Notes: a model not told the origin generated them from the letters alone. 64,000 nucleotides of DNA from Congzhengia sp045587965 (GCA_045587965.1 JAZNDH010000003.1:1-64000), one strand, 5' to 3'. Shown: positions 23,260-32,835, counted from the stretch's first letter. Program-made: numbers and translations.

Positions 23260-24654
23260 ATGGTATTTTCGAGTATTTTATTTTTATTTTACTTTTTACC
23301 TGCCATTTTAATATTGTATTACTTAGCTCCCAAAAAGCACAGAAATGGTGTGCTTTTCTTTGGTAGTTTGTTCTTCTATGCCTGGGGCGAGCCTGTTTAT
23401 GTTTTATTGCTCGTGTTATCAACCATATTTAACTATTTTATAGGCATAGCGATTGATAATTCTGATAAAAATCAAAAAAAGAAAAAAATTGCTTTAACTA
23501 TCGGTGTTGTTATAAACCTTGCACTTTTAGTAGTTTTTAAATACACAAACTTTTTAATAAGCATTGTAAATTCTGTAATTCCTTATGACATACCAATGAC
23601 CAAAATAACATTACCTATAGGCATATCATTCTTTACATTCCAGACTATATCATATATAGTTGATGTTTACAGAAAAAACGCGAGTGCTCAAAAAAAATAC
23701 ATCGATTTCGGTACATACGTTGCACTCTTTCCGCAGCTTATTGCAGGTCCGATTGTAAGATATAATTCTATCGACGAACAGCTTTCTAAAAGGCGCGAAA
23801 CAATCGAAGGCTTTACCTCGGGTGTTAAATGCTTTACAGCAGGTCTTGCAAAAAAGGTACTGCTTGCAAATAACATAGGCATGCTTTGGGAAACTGTAAG
23901 CAGTATGCCGGCAGGAGAAATGAGCGTACTATCATCGTGGCTTGGAATTGTAGCCTTTGCACTGCAGATATATTTTGATTTTTCAGGATATTCTGATATG
24001 GCGATAGGTTTAGGCAGAATGTTTGGCTTTGAGTTTTTGATAAACTTTGACTATCCGTATATTTCAAAATCTATAACAGAATTCTGGAGACGTTGGCACA
24101 TCTCATTAAGCACATGGTTCAAAGAGTATGTTTATATTCCTTTGGGCGGTAACAGAGTATCTAAAGGAAGGCTGTATTTAAACCTTTTAATAGTATGGAC
24201 ACTAACAGGTGTATGGCACGGAGCAGGTGTGAATTTTGTTGTATGGGGACTGTATTATGCAATAATTCTTATTTTAGAAAAGAGCTTTTTAAATAAAATT
24301 TTAGAAAAATTGCCATCTGTAATAAGAGTGCTCTATTCGTTTGTTTTAGTGCTTGTCGGATGGGTATTCTTTGCATCAAGTGATATGAGTTCGGCTCTTG
24401 ATTATCTAAAGGTTATGCTTGGTATTGGTGCAAATAATGCTGTAGATGGTGCATTTATGTATAATCTGAGGTCTTATGGCGTGCTTTTGATTGCAGGCAT
24501 AATTGCAATGCTTCCGTATCCGAAAAAGCTTTGGGAAAAGTATTCAGGCAAGAAAAACGTACCTGCATTAATTGCAGTTATTATAGCATTAATTGTATGT
24601 ACAGCGTATTTAGTAAGTTCATCGTATAATCCGTTTTTATATTTCAGATTTTAA
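23260..24654 (+). CDS. MBOAT-family membrane O-acyltransferase (AlgI/DltB-like)
   Basis: 464 aa with about ten membrane helices. The MBOAT signature EFWRRWHISLSTWFKEYVYIPLGGNR lies near residues 274-300 and the catalytic His is in GVWHGAGVNFVVWGLYY near 327; the SYIVDVYRK and QLIAGPIVRY blocks match AlgI-type proteins. It moves an acyl (usually acetyl) group across the membrane for transfer to a surface polymer. The next gene, 31 bp on, encodes an AlgJ/X-like SGNH protein, the usual extracellular partner, so the pair is an envelope polysaccharide O-acetylation module. Confidence 0.94.
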   Translation: MVFSSILFLFYFLPAILILYYLAPKKHRNGVLFFGSLFFYAWGEPVYVLLLVLSTIFNYFIGIAIDNSDKNQKKKKIALTIGVVINLALLVVFKYTNFLISIVNSVIPYDIPMTKITLPIGISFFTFQTISYIVDVYRKNASAQKKYIDFGTYVALFPQLIAGPIVRYNSIDEQLSKRRETIEGFTSGVKCFTAGLAKKVLLANNIGMLWETVSSMPAGEMSVLSSWLGIVAFALQIYFDFSGYSDMAIGLGRMFGFEFLINFDYPYISKSITEFWRRWHISLSTWFKEYVYIPLGGNRVSKGRLYLNLLIVWTLTGVWHGAGVNFVVWGLYYAIILILEKSFLNKILEKLPSVIRVLYSFVLVLVGWVFFASSDMSSALDYLKVMLGIGANNAVDGAFMYNLRSYGVLLIAGIIAMLPYPKKLWEKYSGKKNVPALIAVIIALIVCTAYLVSSSYNPFLYFRF

Positions 24655-24685
24655 TTGTTAAAAATTTTCATAGGGAGGTGTATTT

Positions 24686-26887
24686 ATGAAAGACAAGTAT
24701 ATAAAGAGAAATTCCTGCAGACGCGTTAATAATATGTGTGCTTTAATTATAATGCTTGTGTTTTTATTTAATATGCTCGCACCCTATGTTGAATATTCTG
24801 AGCTTGAAAACAGATATCTTCAGAAAATGCCTAAGTTTACAATAAGCGGAATTTTAAACGGGAGCTATATGGAAGATTTAGAAACCTATTTAAACGACCA
24901 CTTTATCGGAAGAAACAGCTTTGTAAAGCTAAAGGCGGGCCTTGAGTATATACTTGGAAAAAAAGAAAATAACGGAGTATATATCTGTGATGATGATTAT
25001 TTAATAGAAAAGCCTGCAAGCTATAAAGAAGATATAATAAACAACAATTTAAATGCTATAAAAACACTTGATGATTTGGAAAGATTTAATATAACAGTAT
25101 CCGTCGTTCCGCCGGCTTATGAAATTATGCAGGAGCATCTTCCTGAAAATGTTTATGATGACACTATTTTAAGGCTAAATTCTCATATAAAAGAAACTCT
25201 TTCAAATACCGGTGTTAATAATGTTGACACAACAGAAGATTTGCGCAGATATAAGGATTCATACCTTTACTACAGAACAGACCATCACACAACAAGTAAC
25301 GGTGCATTTATTATTTATAATAAGTTAGCAGAAGCCTTGGATTATAAGGCACTGTCTGGTGATGATTTTAAAATATCCGATGTAACAAGAAAATTTTATG
25401 GCACAACCTATTCAAGAGCGTTGCGTCACGTAACTGCTGACGTTATTTCAGAGTATAAACCTCTCGAAACTGCCCGGTTTAAAGTAATATTCCCTTATGA
25501 AAACAAGGAAGCAGATTCGATGTATTTTCCTGAGCACCTGGCAACAAAGGATAAATACTCCTACTTTTTAGACGGAAATCACGCTTTAACCATAATAAAG
25601 AGTCCTAATAAAAACGGCAAAAGCCTGCTGGTATTTAAGGACTCCTATGCCAACTGTACTGTACCTATGATTGCAAACCATTTTGAAACAGTGCATATGA
25701 TTGATTTAAGATACTATAATGATGATGTTATTGCATATTTAACTGAAAACAACATAGAAGATGTTATGTTTTTATACAGCTCTCAAACCTTTATGACAGA
25801 CGAGAGCATAGCTAAAATTGCAAGCTACGTAAAAAGCTCTCCGTATTCAACCAAAGACTACGGAATGGCGTATAAAACTGAGCCTGTTAATAATAGCTAT
25901 TTTGATAACGCCTTATTTATAGGCGATTCACTAACAGATGGTTTTCGTATACACGCAGGACTTTTAAACGCTACATTCCTTTCGGGTACGAGTATGACAG
26001 TTTCAGGACTCGCATCACGCGAATACCAGCCTGGCGTAACAATGCTTGATAAAATAAAACAAGGCGGTTTTAGTAAGGTTTATATAATGTTGGGTATAAA
26101 TGAAAATATCGTAATGGAGCATAAGGATTCATTTATAAGCAGTTATTCTAATCTTTTAGATACAATCCGCACATCAAATCCTGAAGCACTTATTTATATT
26201 CAGTCAATTCTTCCCGTAACAGAAAAAATGGACACAGAAGGCAGAATTACTAACCAGGTTATAAATGCTTTTAATGATGGACTTTATAAGCTTGCCATAA
26301 ATAAAATGGTATATTATTTAGATATAAACGATTCATTAGCCGACAAAAGCGGTAAACTTCCTGAGTACGCCGCGACTGACGGAGTGCATTTAAAAAAAGA
26401 ATATTACTTAAAATGGCTTGATTATTTAAAGTGTCATGCCATAGGCGGAAACGAAGAAGGAAGCAAAGATGCTCTGCCGAGAGTGATTTTTTCAAATGGA
26501 CTTTATGATGTGTCAGGTATTTCGAAGGCAATTTTAGAAACTGTTTCATTTAAAGACGAACTTGCAGAAATTAATGCAAAGGTTTTAGTAGGAATTTATG
26601 GAATTGATGAGAATATGATAAAAAATGCTTCGGGTTATGCTGGCGGGGGAGCGACCGCCGAAGAAATAGCGGTGTTTGAAGTAAAAGAAGAAAAAAGTAC
26701 TGAAATTGTTAAAAAACTGGTTTATAATCATATTGAAAGCAAAAAACGAAGCTTTGAGTCATATATTCCCGAAGAAATACCTAAGCTTAATCGTCCGCTT
26801 GTATATGTTGATAAAAAAATTGTGGCTGTGTGTATAGCAGATGACTATGCGGATGCTTTAGCTAAGATAAAATCATTTATAAAATAG
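24686..26887 (+). CDS. DHHW (AlgJ/X-like) + SGNH hydrolase + DUF4358 triple fusion
   Basis: 733 aa. An N-terminal membrane anchor (about 15-37) is followed by a DHHW domain (about 40-400) with the TDHHTTSNGAF motif and LVFKDSYANC, which carries the Ser of an AlgJ/AlgX-like SGNH fold. Then comes a second, GDSL-type SGNH domain (about 405-590: ALFIGDSLTDGF with nucleophile Ser, MLGINE with the Asn block, TDGVHLKKEYYLKW with Asp and His). Residues about 600-733 resemble DUF4358 (GIDENMIKNASGYAGGGATAEEIAVFEV). It likely receives acetyl groups from the preceding MBOAT protein outside the membrane. Having two hydrolase folds plus DUF4358 in one chain is unusual. Confidence 0.87.
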   Translation: MKDKYIKRNSCRRVNNMCALIIMLVFLFNMLAPYVEYSELENRYLQKMPKFTISGILNGSYMEDLETYLNDHFIGRNSFVKLKAGLEYILGKKENNGVYICDDDYLIEKPASYKEDIINNNLNAIKTLDDLERFNITVSVVPPAYEIMQEHLPENVYDDTILRLNSHIKETLSNTGVNNVDTTEDLRRYKDSYLYYRTDHHTTSNGAFIIYNKLAEALDYKALSGDDFKISDVTRKFYGTTYSRALRHVTADVISEYKPLETARFKVIFPYENKEADSMYFPEHLATKDKYSYFLDGNHALTIIKSPNKNGKSLLVFKDSYANCTVPMIANHFETVHMIDLRYYNDDVIAYLTENNIEDVMFLYSSQTFMTDESIAKIASYVKSSPYSTKDYGMAYKTEPVNNSYFDNALFIGDSLTDGFRIHAGLLNATFLSGTSMTVSGLASREYQPGVTMLDKIKQGGFSKVYIMLGINENIVMEHKDSFISSYSNLLDTIRTSNPEALIYIQSILPVTEKMDTEGRITNQVINAFNDGLYKLAINKMVYYLDINDSLADKSGKLPEYAATDGVHLKKEYYLKWLDYLKCHAIGGNEEGSKDALPRVIFSNGLYDVSGISKAILETVSFKDELAEINAKVLVGIYGIDENMIKNASGYAGGGATAEEIAVFEVKEEKSTEIVKKLVYNHIESKKRSFESYIPEEIPKLNRPLVYVDKKIVAVCIADDYADALAKIKSFIK

Positions 26888-26897
26888 GGGTGTCATT

Positions 26898-27053
26898 ATG
26901 AAAGAGTGTGTTTTAGAAGACAGAGAATGTTCTAATTGTGGAGAATGTGAGCTTTGCGATTTGGACAAGAACAAAAAGTGTGACAACTGCGGAAAGTGTA
27001 TTGAGTCTTCTGCCGAATCCCGTGCGATACAAATTGATGATGTTATTATATAA
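26898..27053 (+). CDS. 51-aa cysteine-rich mini-protein
   Basis: Starts ATG 26898, 11 bp after the previous stop, with GGGGTG upstream. Cys residues at 4, 11, 14, 17, 20, 28, 31 and 34 give the pattern C-x2-C-x2-C-x2-C-x7-C-x2-C-x2-C, followed by an acidic tail ending DDVII. The pattern suggests Fe-S or Zn binding. Similar short proteins occur in Clostridia without an assigned function. It lies between the surface acylation gene and the HD hydrolase on the same strand and is probably co-transcribed. Confidence 0.75.
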   Translation: MKECVLEDRECSNCGECELCDLDKNKKCDNCGKCIESSAESRAIQIDDVII

Positions 27054-27077
27054 TTAAGAAAGTGCAGGCGAAGTGTT

Positions 27078-27653
27078 GTGACAAAAAGAGAAGAATTCAT
27101 AAAGCTTTACAACGAAAATATAACACGCGAAGGTGCAGAAAAACTTCTGGACTATTTATTAAGTCCGCAGAGTGACTTTTTTACAGCACCTGCTTCAACA
27201 AGATTTCACGGCTCTTATGAAGGGGGCTTATTGGAGCACTCCTTAAATGTTTACTATTGCTTAAAGGATTATTTGAATCGTCCGAGAGTAAAGGAAAGCT
27301 ATAACCTAAATTACACCGACGAAAGCATAGCTATTGTTTCCCTTTTGCATGATTTATGCAAGGTAAACTGCTATGAAAAGGGCGTGAGAAACGTTAAGGA
27401 TAAAGCGGGAGTGTGGCAACAGGTACCAACGTACGAATATGCTGACGATATGCCCTACGGACACGGAGAAAAGTCAGTTTATATAATTTCAGGTTTTATG
27501 AAATTAACTCGTGAAGAAGCCTTTGCAATACGTTATCATATGGGCTTTTCAGGAACAGAACCGCAAAACAATGTCGGCAGCGCATTTGAAAAATATCCTT
27601 TAGCATTTGCCTTATCAACTGCAGATATGGAAGCTACATATTTCTTGGAGTAG
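27078..27653 (+). CDS. HD-domain hydrolase
   Basis: 191 aa, GTG start at 27078. The metal-binding series is visible: STRFHGSYEGGLLEHSLNV (His), SLLHDLCKV (His-Asp), YGHGEKSVYII and RYHMGF (His), with D near STADMEA. These are metal-dependent phosphohydrolases, commonly acting on nucleotides; the substrate is unknown. This type is frequent in Clostridia and phages. Precedes miaB by about 50 bp. Confidence 0.86.
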   Translation: MTKREEFIKLYNENITREGAEKLLDYLLSPQSDFFTAPASTRFHGSYEGGLLEHSLNVYYCLKDYLNRPRVKESYNLNYTDESIAIVSLLHDLCKVNCYEKGVRNVKDKAGVWQQVPTYEYADDMPYGHGEKSVYIISGFMKLTREEAFAIRYHMGFSGTEPQNNVGSAFEKYPLAFALSTADMEATYFLE

Positions 27654-27703
27654 TAAAATTAGTATATAAGTGATTTAAAAAAGTATTATAAGAGGTCATA
27701 AAT

Positions 27704-29119
27704 TTGGAAAGAGAAAATGTAATTGTACCAAAAAAAGAATTAGAAGAGCAAAATGAATATGCAAAAAAAGTTCGTGAATATTACGAGGCAAGAGGTGTAA
27801 CACCAAAGGCTTTGGTTGAAACCTACGGATGTCAGCAAAATGAAAACGACTCAGAGAGAATTCGCGGTATGCTTGATGTTATGGGTTTTGTGTTTACAGA
27901 AGACGAAAACGAAGCGGACTTTATTTTATACAACACCTGTGCTGTAAGAGAAGGCGCAGAAATGCGTGTTTTGGGAAATATAGGTGCGCTAAAAAAAATT
28001 AAAGAAAAACGTCCTGAGTTAATTGTTGGTATATGCGGATGTATGATGCAGCAGGAAAGTATGTCCAAAAGAATTAAATCAAAATTTAAGCACGTTTCAG
28101 TAGTTTTTGGCACACATTCATTGTATAGCTTTCCTGAAATAATGTATCGTGCAATTTGCGAGCAGGAGCGTGTAATCCACAGAATAGACTCAGACGGCAG
28201 ACTCGCAGAAGATATACCTGTTTATCGCAAATCTACAGCTTCTGCCTGGGTTTCAATTATGTATGGGTGCAACAACTTCTGTTCATACTGTATTGTGCCT
28301 TATGTAAGGGGCAGAGAGCGCAGTCGTGAGCCTGAAGCAGTCATTGCAGAAATTAAAAAGCTTGCAAGTGACGGCGTAAAGGAAATTACACTTTTAGGTC
28401 AGAATGTAAATTCTTACGGTAAAGACTTAGAACGTGATATAGATTTTGCAGATTTGCTTTTAATGGCAGATAAGGTTGAAGGAATTAAAAGAATCCGTTT
28501 TGTCACATCGCACCCAAAGGATATGACCGAAAAACTTATTGCTACACTGCCTAAGGTTACAAAGCTTTGCAGCCAGATTCATTTACCATTTCAGGCAGGG
28601 AGCAACAGGATACTAAAAATAATGAACAGGGGTTATACTAAAGAAAAGTATTTAGAGCTTTCAGAAAAAATAAGAAAGGTTATGCCAACTGCATCATTTA
28701 CAACAGATATAATTGTTGGTTTTCCTGGAGAAACTAAAGAAGACTTTTTAGAAACAATAGATGTTATAAAAAAAGTGCGATTTGACAGCGTTTACTCATT
28801 TATATACTCAAAGCGTGACGGCACGCCTGCTGCTAAAATGGAAAATCAGGTTCCCGAAGAAATCAAACACGAGCACTTTGATATTTTATTGGAGGTTCAA
28901 AATAAAATATCACGTGAAATAAATGAAACATATAAAGACAGAATAGAAGAAATTATGGTTGAAGGTCTTTCTAAAAATAATGAGCAAATGATGACAGGCA
29001 GAACAAGCAGTGGAAAGATTGTAAACTTCCCTAAAGACGATAATTTAAAAAACGGCGACTTTATAAATGTTAAAATAACAAAAATAAGCACCTGGTCGCT
29101 TGCAGGCGAAAGGGTATAA
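27704..29119 (+). CDS. miaB: tRNA-2-methylthio-N6-dimethylallyladenosine synthase
   Basis: 471 aa from TTG 27704 (AGAGGTC upstream). The UPF0004 domain has the three Cys of the auxiliary cluster (ETYGCQQNENDSERI, YNTCAVRE, GICGCMMQ). The radical SAM domain has GCNNFCSYCIVPYVRGRE (C-x3-C-x2-C), QNVNSYG and HLPFQAGSNRILKIMNRGYT. A TRAM domain ends the protein. It thiomethylates i6A37 in tRNAs reading U-starting codons. The order miaB-ylbF/ymcA-mutS is conserved in Firmicutes. Confidence 0.97.
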   Translation: MERENVIVPKKELEEQNEYAKKVREYYEARGVTPKALVETYGCQQNENDSERIRGMLDVMGFVFTEDENEADFILYNTCAVREGAEMRVLGNIGALKKIKEKRPELIVGICGCMMQQESMSKRIKSKFKHVSVVFGTHSLYSFPEIMYRAICEQERVIHRIDSDGRLAEDIPVYRKSTASAWVSIMYGCNNFCSYCIVPYVRGRERSREPEAVIAEIKKLASDGVKEITLLGQNVNSYGKDLERDIDFADLLLMADKVEGIKRIRFVTSHPKDMTEKLIATLPKVTKLCSQIHLPFQAGSNRILKIMNRGYTKEKYLELSEKIRKVMPTASFTTDIIVGFPGETKEDFLETIDVIKKVRFDSVYSFIYSKRDGTPAAKMENQVPEEIKHEHFDILLEVQNKISREINETYKDRIEEIMVEGLSKNNEQMMTGRTSSGKIVNFPKDDNLKNGDFINVKITKISTWSLAGERV

Positions 29120-29129
29120 GGAGAAAATA

Positions 29130-29540
29130 ATGAAAGAAATTTTGGAATTAGCACAAAAGCTTGGCAACGCCATTGCCGAAAGCGAAGAAATCAAAACATA
29201 TAAGGAAATGGAAAAAATATATTTTGAATCAGAAGAAGCTAAAGCGGCTATGCAACAATACGAAGAAACAAGAGCGAAAATGACTGTAGAAGCCAAAGAA
29301 AAAGGTATGACACCTGAAACCTTACAGCTTTTTCAGCAGGAAATGAAAGCAGCAATGGATAAATTGATGGAAAACGCTACAGTTAAAAATTATTTAGAAG
29401 CAAAGTCAGATTTTAACGATATTTTAACAAAGGTAAATTCCATTATTTCTTACTGTGTGCAGGGAGAAGAACAGGATATGGCAACAGATGCTACGGGCTC
29501 GTGCTCAGGTAATTGCAGCCATTGTTCAGGTTGCCACTAA
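29130..29540 (+). CDS. YlbF/YmcA-family (RicA-like) protein with Cys-rich tail
   Basis: 136 aa from ATG 29130 (AAGGAGA). Entirely alpha-helical, with EILELAQKLGNAIAES and the central YEETRAKM...FQQEMKAAMDKLMEN helices of the YlbF/YmcA family. The C-terminal tail CSGNCSHCSGCH, plus a Cys in ISYCVQG, recalls the cysteines with which Bacillus RicA/RicF/RicT hold [4Fe-4S] clusters; that complex affects mRNA maturation by RNase Y, biofilm and sporulation. Position between miaB and mutS is where Bacillus ymcA (ricA) lies, which supports a RicA-type role. Confidence 0.85.
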   Translation: MKEILELAQKLGNAIAESEEIKTYKEMEKIYFESEEAKAAMQQYEETRAKMTVEAKEKGMTPETLQLFQQEMKAAMDKLMENATVKNYLEAKSDFNDILTKVNSIISYCVQGEEQDMATDATGSCSGNCSHCSGCH

Positions 29541-29571
29541 AATTTTTTTAAAAGTTAGGAGAATGAGCAAA

Positions 29572-32166
29572 ATGACACCGATGATGACTCAGTATCTTGA
29601 AATAAAACAAAATTACCCTGATGCTATACTTTTCTTCAGAGCAGGGGATTTCTATGAGATGTTTTTGGATGACGCTATAATTGCTTCCCGTGAATTAGAG
29701 TTGGTGTTAACATCAAGAAGCAAAGGAGAAGAAGCTAAAAAGAATCCTATGTGCGGAGTGCCGTATCACGCGGCAGACACATACATTGACAGACTTGTAG
29801 CCAAGGGCTATAAGGTGGCAATCTGTGAGCAAATAGAAGACCCAAAGGAAGCAAAAGGCATAGTCAAGCGCGACGTTGTGCGAGTTGTAACGCCCGGCAC
29901 AATAGTCGACTCTAAAATTTTAGACGAAAAAAAGAATAATTTTTTATGTACTGTTTACGGCGAGAAAAATGTTTTCGGTGTGGCTTTTTCTGACCTTTCA
30001 ACAGGCGAAGTTTTTGTTACCAAAGTAGGCACAGCCAAAAGATTAATCGACGAAATAGCACGTTATATGCCTACAGAAATAATTGTAAATACAGAAATAT
30101 TTAAAAATACAAAGGTAAAAGACGAAATCAAATACAGATTTAACACAGTAGAGCTTTCTAAAATCGAGGTTACCCGTGATTTTTCCGATGAGTTAATAAG
30201 ATATTGGTTTAGTCTTGAGGATTTATCTACGCTTTCTTTACCTGATGATTTTTATTCTGTAAACGCTTTGGGTATGACACTTTCTCATTTTGAAGAAACA
30301 CAAAAAATGAAAATCGGTCACATCAGGGAAATCCGTGCATACAGTGAAGACGAATATATGGATATTGACATCTTCACAAGAAGAAATTTAGAAATCACAG
30401 AAACTATGAGAAGCAAAAGTAAAAAAGGCTCTCTTTTATGGGTTTTAGATAAAACCAAAACTGCTATGGGCGGAAGAATGTTGCGCTCTTTTTTGGAAAA
30501 ACCATTGGTTGACTGCACAAAAATCAACAAAAGACTCTATGCAATATCAGAGCTTTATGAAAATATAGCACTAAGGGAAGAGCTCGCTGAAGTTTTGGCA
30601 GATATTTACGATATGGAAAGAATTTTAGGAAAAGTAGCCTGCAAAAGTGTAAATCCAAAGGATATGGTGTCACTTAAGCAATCGCTTTTAATGTTACCAA
30701 AGCTTTATGAAATAATTAAAAATTTCCAAGCACCGCTCTTAAAAAGCTTTTCCGATAATTTCGATACAATGGACGAGCTTGCAGAATTATTAGACCGTGC
30801 CATAACCGAAGAAAATACACCACTTTTAATTAAAGACGGCGGAATTATAAAAAAAGGCTACAGCGAAGAAGTTGATGAATACAGAGCCTTGGCAGAAAAC
30901 GGAAAAGATGCAGTATTGGAAATTGAAGCAAGAGAAAAAGAGCGCACAGGAATTAAAACTTTAAGAACCGGATACAACAGAGTTTTTGGCTATTATATTG
31001 AAGTGTCACAATCATTTCGTGATATGGTGCCTGAAAATTACATAAGAAAGCAAACACTTACAAACGGCGAAAGATTTATAACCGAGGAATTAAAAGAGCT
31101 TGAAGGCAAAATTTTGGGCGCTTCTGAGTTTTTAAAAGCGAAGGAATACGAGCTTTTCTGCGAAATAAGAGAAACAGTAGCTAATGCAACTGATAGAATT
31201 CAGCGAGTTGCGTACGTCGTTGCTTATTTGGATGTTTTGTGCTCTTTAGCCGAAGTTGCACATAAAAACAACTACACAATGCCAACAGTAGATATGTCTG
31301 ATAAAATAGAAATTAAAGGTGGCAGACACCCCGTTGTTGAAAAAGTTTTAGATGATACGATTTTTGTACCTAATGACTCATTGATGGACTGCGACTCTAA
31401 CAGAATGTTAATTATTACAGGTCCTAATATGGCTGGTAAATCTACATATATGCGGCAGGTTGCAGTAATTGTTTTAATGGCCCAAATAGGAAGCTTTGTT
31501 CCTGCAGAAAGTGCAAGAATCGGCATTTGCGATAAAATTTTCACCCGTGTCGGTGCATCTGATGACTTATCAGCAGGGCAGAGTACATTTATGGTGGAAA
31601 TGACGGAAGTTTCAGCGATTTTAAAAAATGCCACTAAAAAGAGCCTGCTTGTTTTAGATGAAATAGGCAGGGGTACAAGCACTTATGATGGGTTATCCAT
31701 CGCCTGGGCGGTAGCGGAATATATTGCAGACAAGAAAAAAATCGGAGCAAAAACATTATTTGCAACCCATTACCACGAGCTTACACAATTAGAAGATAAA
31801 TTAGACGGCGTTAAAAATTACTGCATTGCTTGTAAAAAGCGCGGAGACGATATAATATTTTTGCGCCGTATAATAAAAGGCGGAGCGGACGACAGCTATG
31901 GTATTGAAGTGAGTGCCTTAGCAGGACTTCCGAAAAGTGTCATTGAAAGGGCAAAAGAAATTTTAAATGTGATAGATAATGGTCCTAAGAATGTTTCTGC
32001 TTTACCTGAAATTAAAAAAGAAGATGACGGTCAGATTGATTTTTCCGATATGAAAAATCTCGAAATAATTGACCATTTACGTGATTTAGACGTTACAACC
32101 TTAACACCTATCGAAGCCTTAAATAAGCTTTATGAGCTTGTTAAAATTGCAAACGAGGGCAATTAA
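29572..32166 (+). CDS. mutS: DNA mismatch repair protein MutS
   Basis: 864 aa from ATG 29572 (AGGAG 10 nt upstream); ATG 29563 is also possible but only 1-2 nt from that site. The longer frame back to 29455 overlaps ylbF and is not conserved. Domain I begins TPMMTQYLEIK with the mismatch-reading FFRAGDFYEMF (Phe-x-Glu), then connector, lever and clamp domains. The ATPase has GPNMAGKSTYMRQ (Walker A), RVGASDDLSAGQSTFMVEM and LVLDEIGRGTSTYDG (Walker B), ATHYHEL. It recognises mismatches with MutL; mutL, usually next, is absent from the window. Confidence 0.98.
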   Translation: MTPMMTQYLEIKQNYPDAILFFRAGDFYEMFLDDAIIASRELELVLTSRSKGEEAKKNPMCGVPYHAADTYIDRLVAKGYKVAICEQIEDPKEAKGIVKRDVVRVVTPGTIVDSKILDEKKNNFLCTVYGEKNVFGVAFSDLSTGEVFVTKVGTAKRLIDEIARYMPTEIIVNTEIFKNTKVKDEIKYRFNTVELSKIEVTRDFSDELIRYWFSLEDLSTLSLPDDFYSVNALGMTLSHFEETQKMKIGHIREIRAYSEDEYMDIDIFTRRNLEITETMRSKSKKGSLLWVLDKTKTAMGGRMLRSFLEKPLVDCTKINKRLYAISELYENIALREELAEVLADIYDMERILGKVACKSVNPKDMVSLKQSLLMLPKLYEIIKNFQAPLLKSFSDNFDTMDELAELLDRAITEENTPLLIKDGGIIKKGYSEEVDEYRALAENGKDAVLEIEAREKERTGIKTLRTGYNRVFGYYIEVSQSFRDMVPENYIRKQTLTNGERFITEELKELEGKILGASEFLKAKEYELFCEIRETVANATDRIQRVAYVVAYLDVLCSLAEVAHKNNYTMPTVDMSDKIEIKGGRHPVVEKVLDDTIFVPNDSLMDCDSNRMLIITGPNMAGKSTYMRQVAVIVLMAQIGSFVPAESARIGICDKIFTRVGASDDLSAGQSTFMVEMTEVSAILKNATKKSLLVLDEIGRGTSTYDGLSIAWAVAEYIADKKKIGAKTLFATHYHELTQLEDKLDGVKNYCIACKKRGDDIIFLRRIIKGGADDSYGIEVSALAGLPKSVIERAKEILNVIDNGPKNVSALPEIKKEDDGQIDFSDMKNLEIIDHLRDLDVTTLTPIEALNKLYELVKIANEGN

Positions 32167-32229
32167 GTTCTAAAATTTAATCTGAGCAATATAATATATC
32201 GTATAATACTGAAAAAGGAGAAATGCGAT

Positions 32230-32835
32230 ATGTTAAATTGTGCAGATGACAACGAAGCGAGATTAGTCGGTATTGTTTCCGATAACTTAGAATATAGTCA
32301 CGAGGTACATAGCGAAAGCTTTTATAGAATGAAGGTGTGTAGCGAAAGGATTTCTGAGAATAAGGATGAAATTATAGTTACAGTTTCAGAAAGACTTATT
32401 GCAGATTTAGACTTAGACATCGGAACAAAGGTGGAAATAAAAGGACAGTTCAGGTCGTATAATAATTACTCGGGTGAGGGCAGTAAGCTTGTTCTTACGC
32501 TTTTTGCAAGGGAAATAAAATATTCAGATGCTGAATGTGAAAACGAAATATATCTAAACGGCTATATTTGTAAGCCTGCAATTTTCAGAACGACTCCATT
32601 TGGCAGAGAAATTGCAGATGTTTTACTGGCGGTAAACCGTGCTTACGGCAAGTCTGATTATATTCCCTGTATTGCGTGGGGAAGAAATGCAAAATTTGTA
32701 GAAACCCTGCAAATTGGCACAAATATTAAAATTTGGGGAAGAATGCAATCACGAAAATATCAGAAAAAAATCGATGAAGAAAACGTGATTGAAAGAACAG
32801 CATACGAAGTATCAATAAGTAAATTAGAAATATAA
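32230..32835 (+). CDS. Tandem OB-fold (SSB-like) protein without acidic tail
   Basis: 201 aa. The second half is recognisably SSB-like (NEIYLNGYICKPAIFRTTPFGREIADVLLAVNRAYG then IPCIAWGRNAKFVETLQIGTNIKIWGRMQSRKY), while the first half is a diverged OB fold. The acidic DLPF-like tip, which recruits partner proteins in true SSB and is present in the gene at 51342, is missing. Proteins of this type occur in Clostridia as additional SSBs; the role is unknown. Good SD AAAAGGAG, own -10 (TATAAT near 32201), strong terminator after it. Confidence 0.82.
   Translation: MLNCADDNEARLVGIVSDNLEYSHEVHSESFYRMKVCSERISENKDEIIVTVSERLIADLDLDIGTKVEIKGQFRSYNNYSGEGSKLVLTLFAREIKYSDAECENEIYLNGYICKPAIFRTTPFGREIADVLLAVNRAYGKSDYIPCIAWGRNAKFVETLQIGTNIKIWGRMQSRKYQKKIDEENVIERTAYEVSISKLEI

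Noticed and set aside
29455..29571. N-terminal extension of MutS
   Set aside because: It is the shadow frame of the ylbF tail; MutS starts just before TPMMTQYLEIK.
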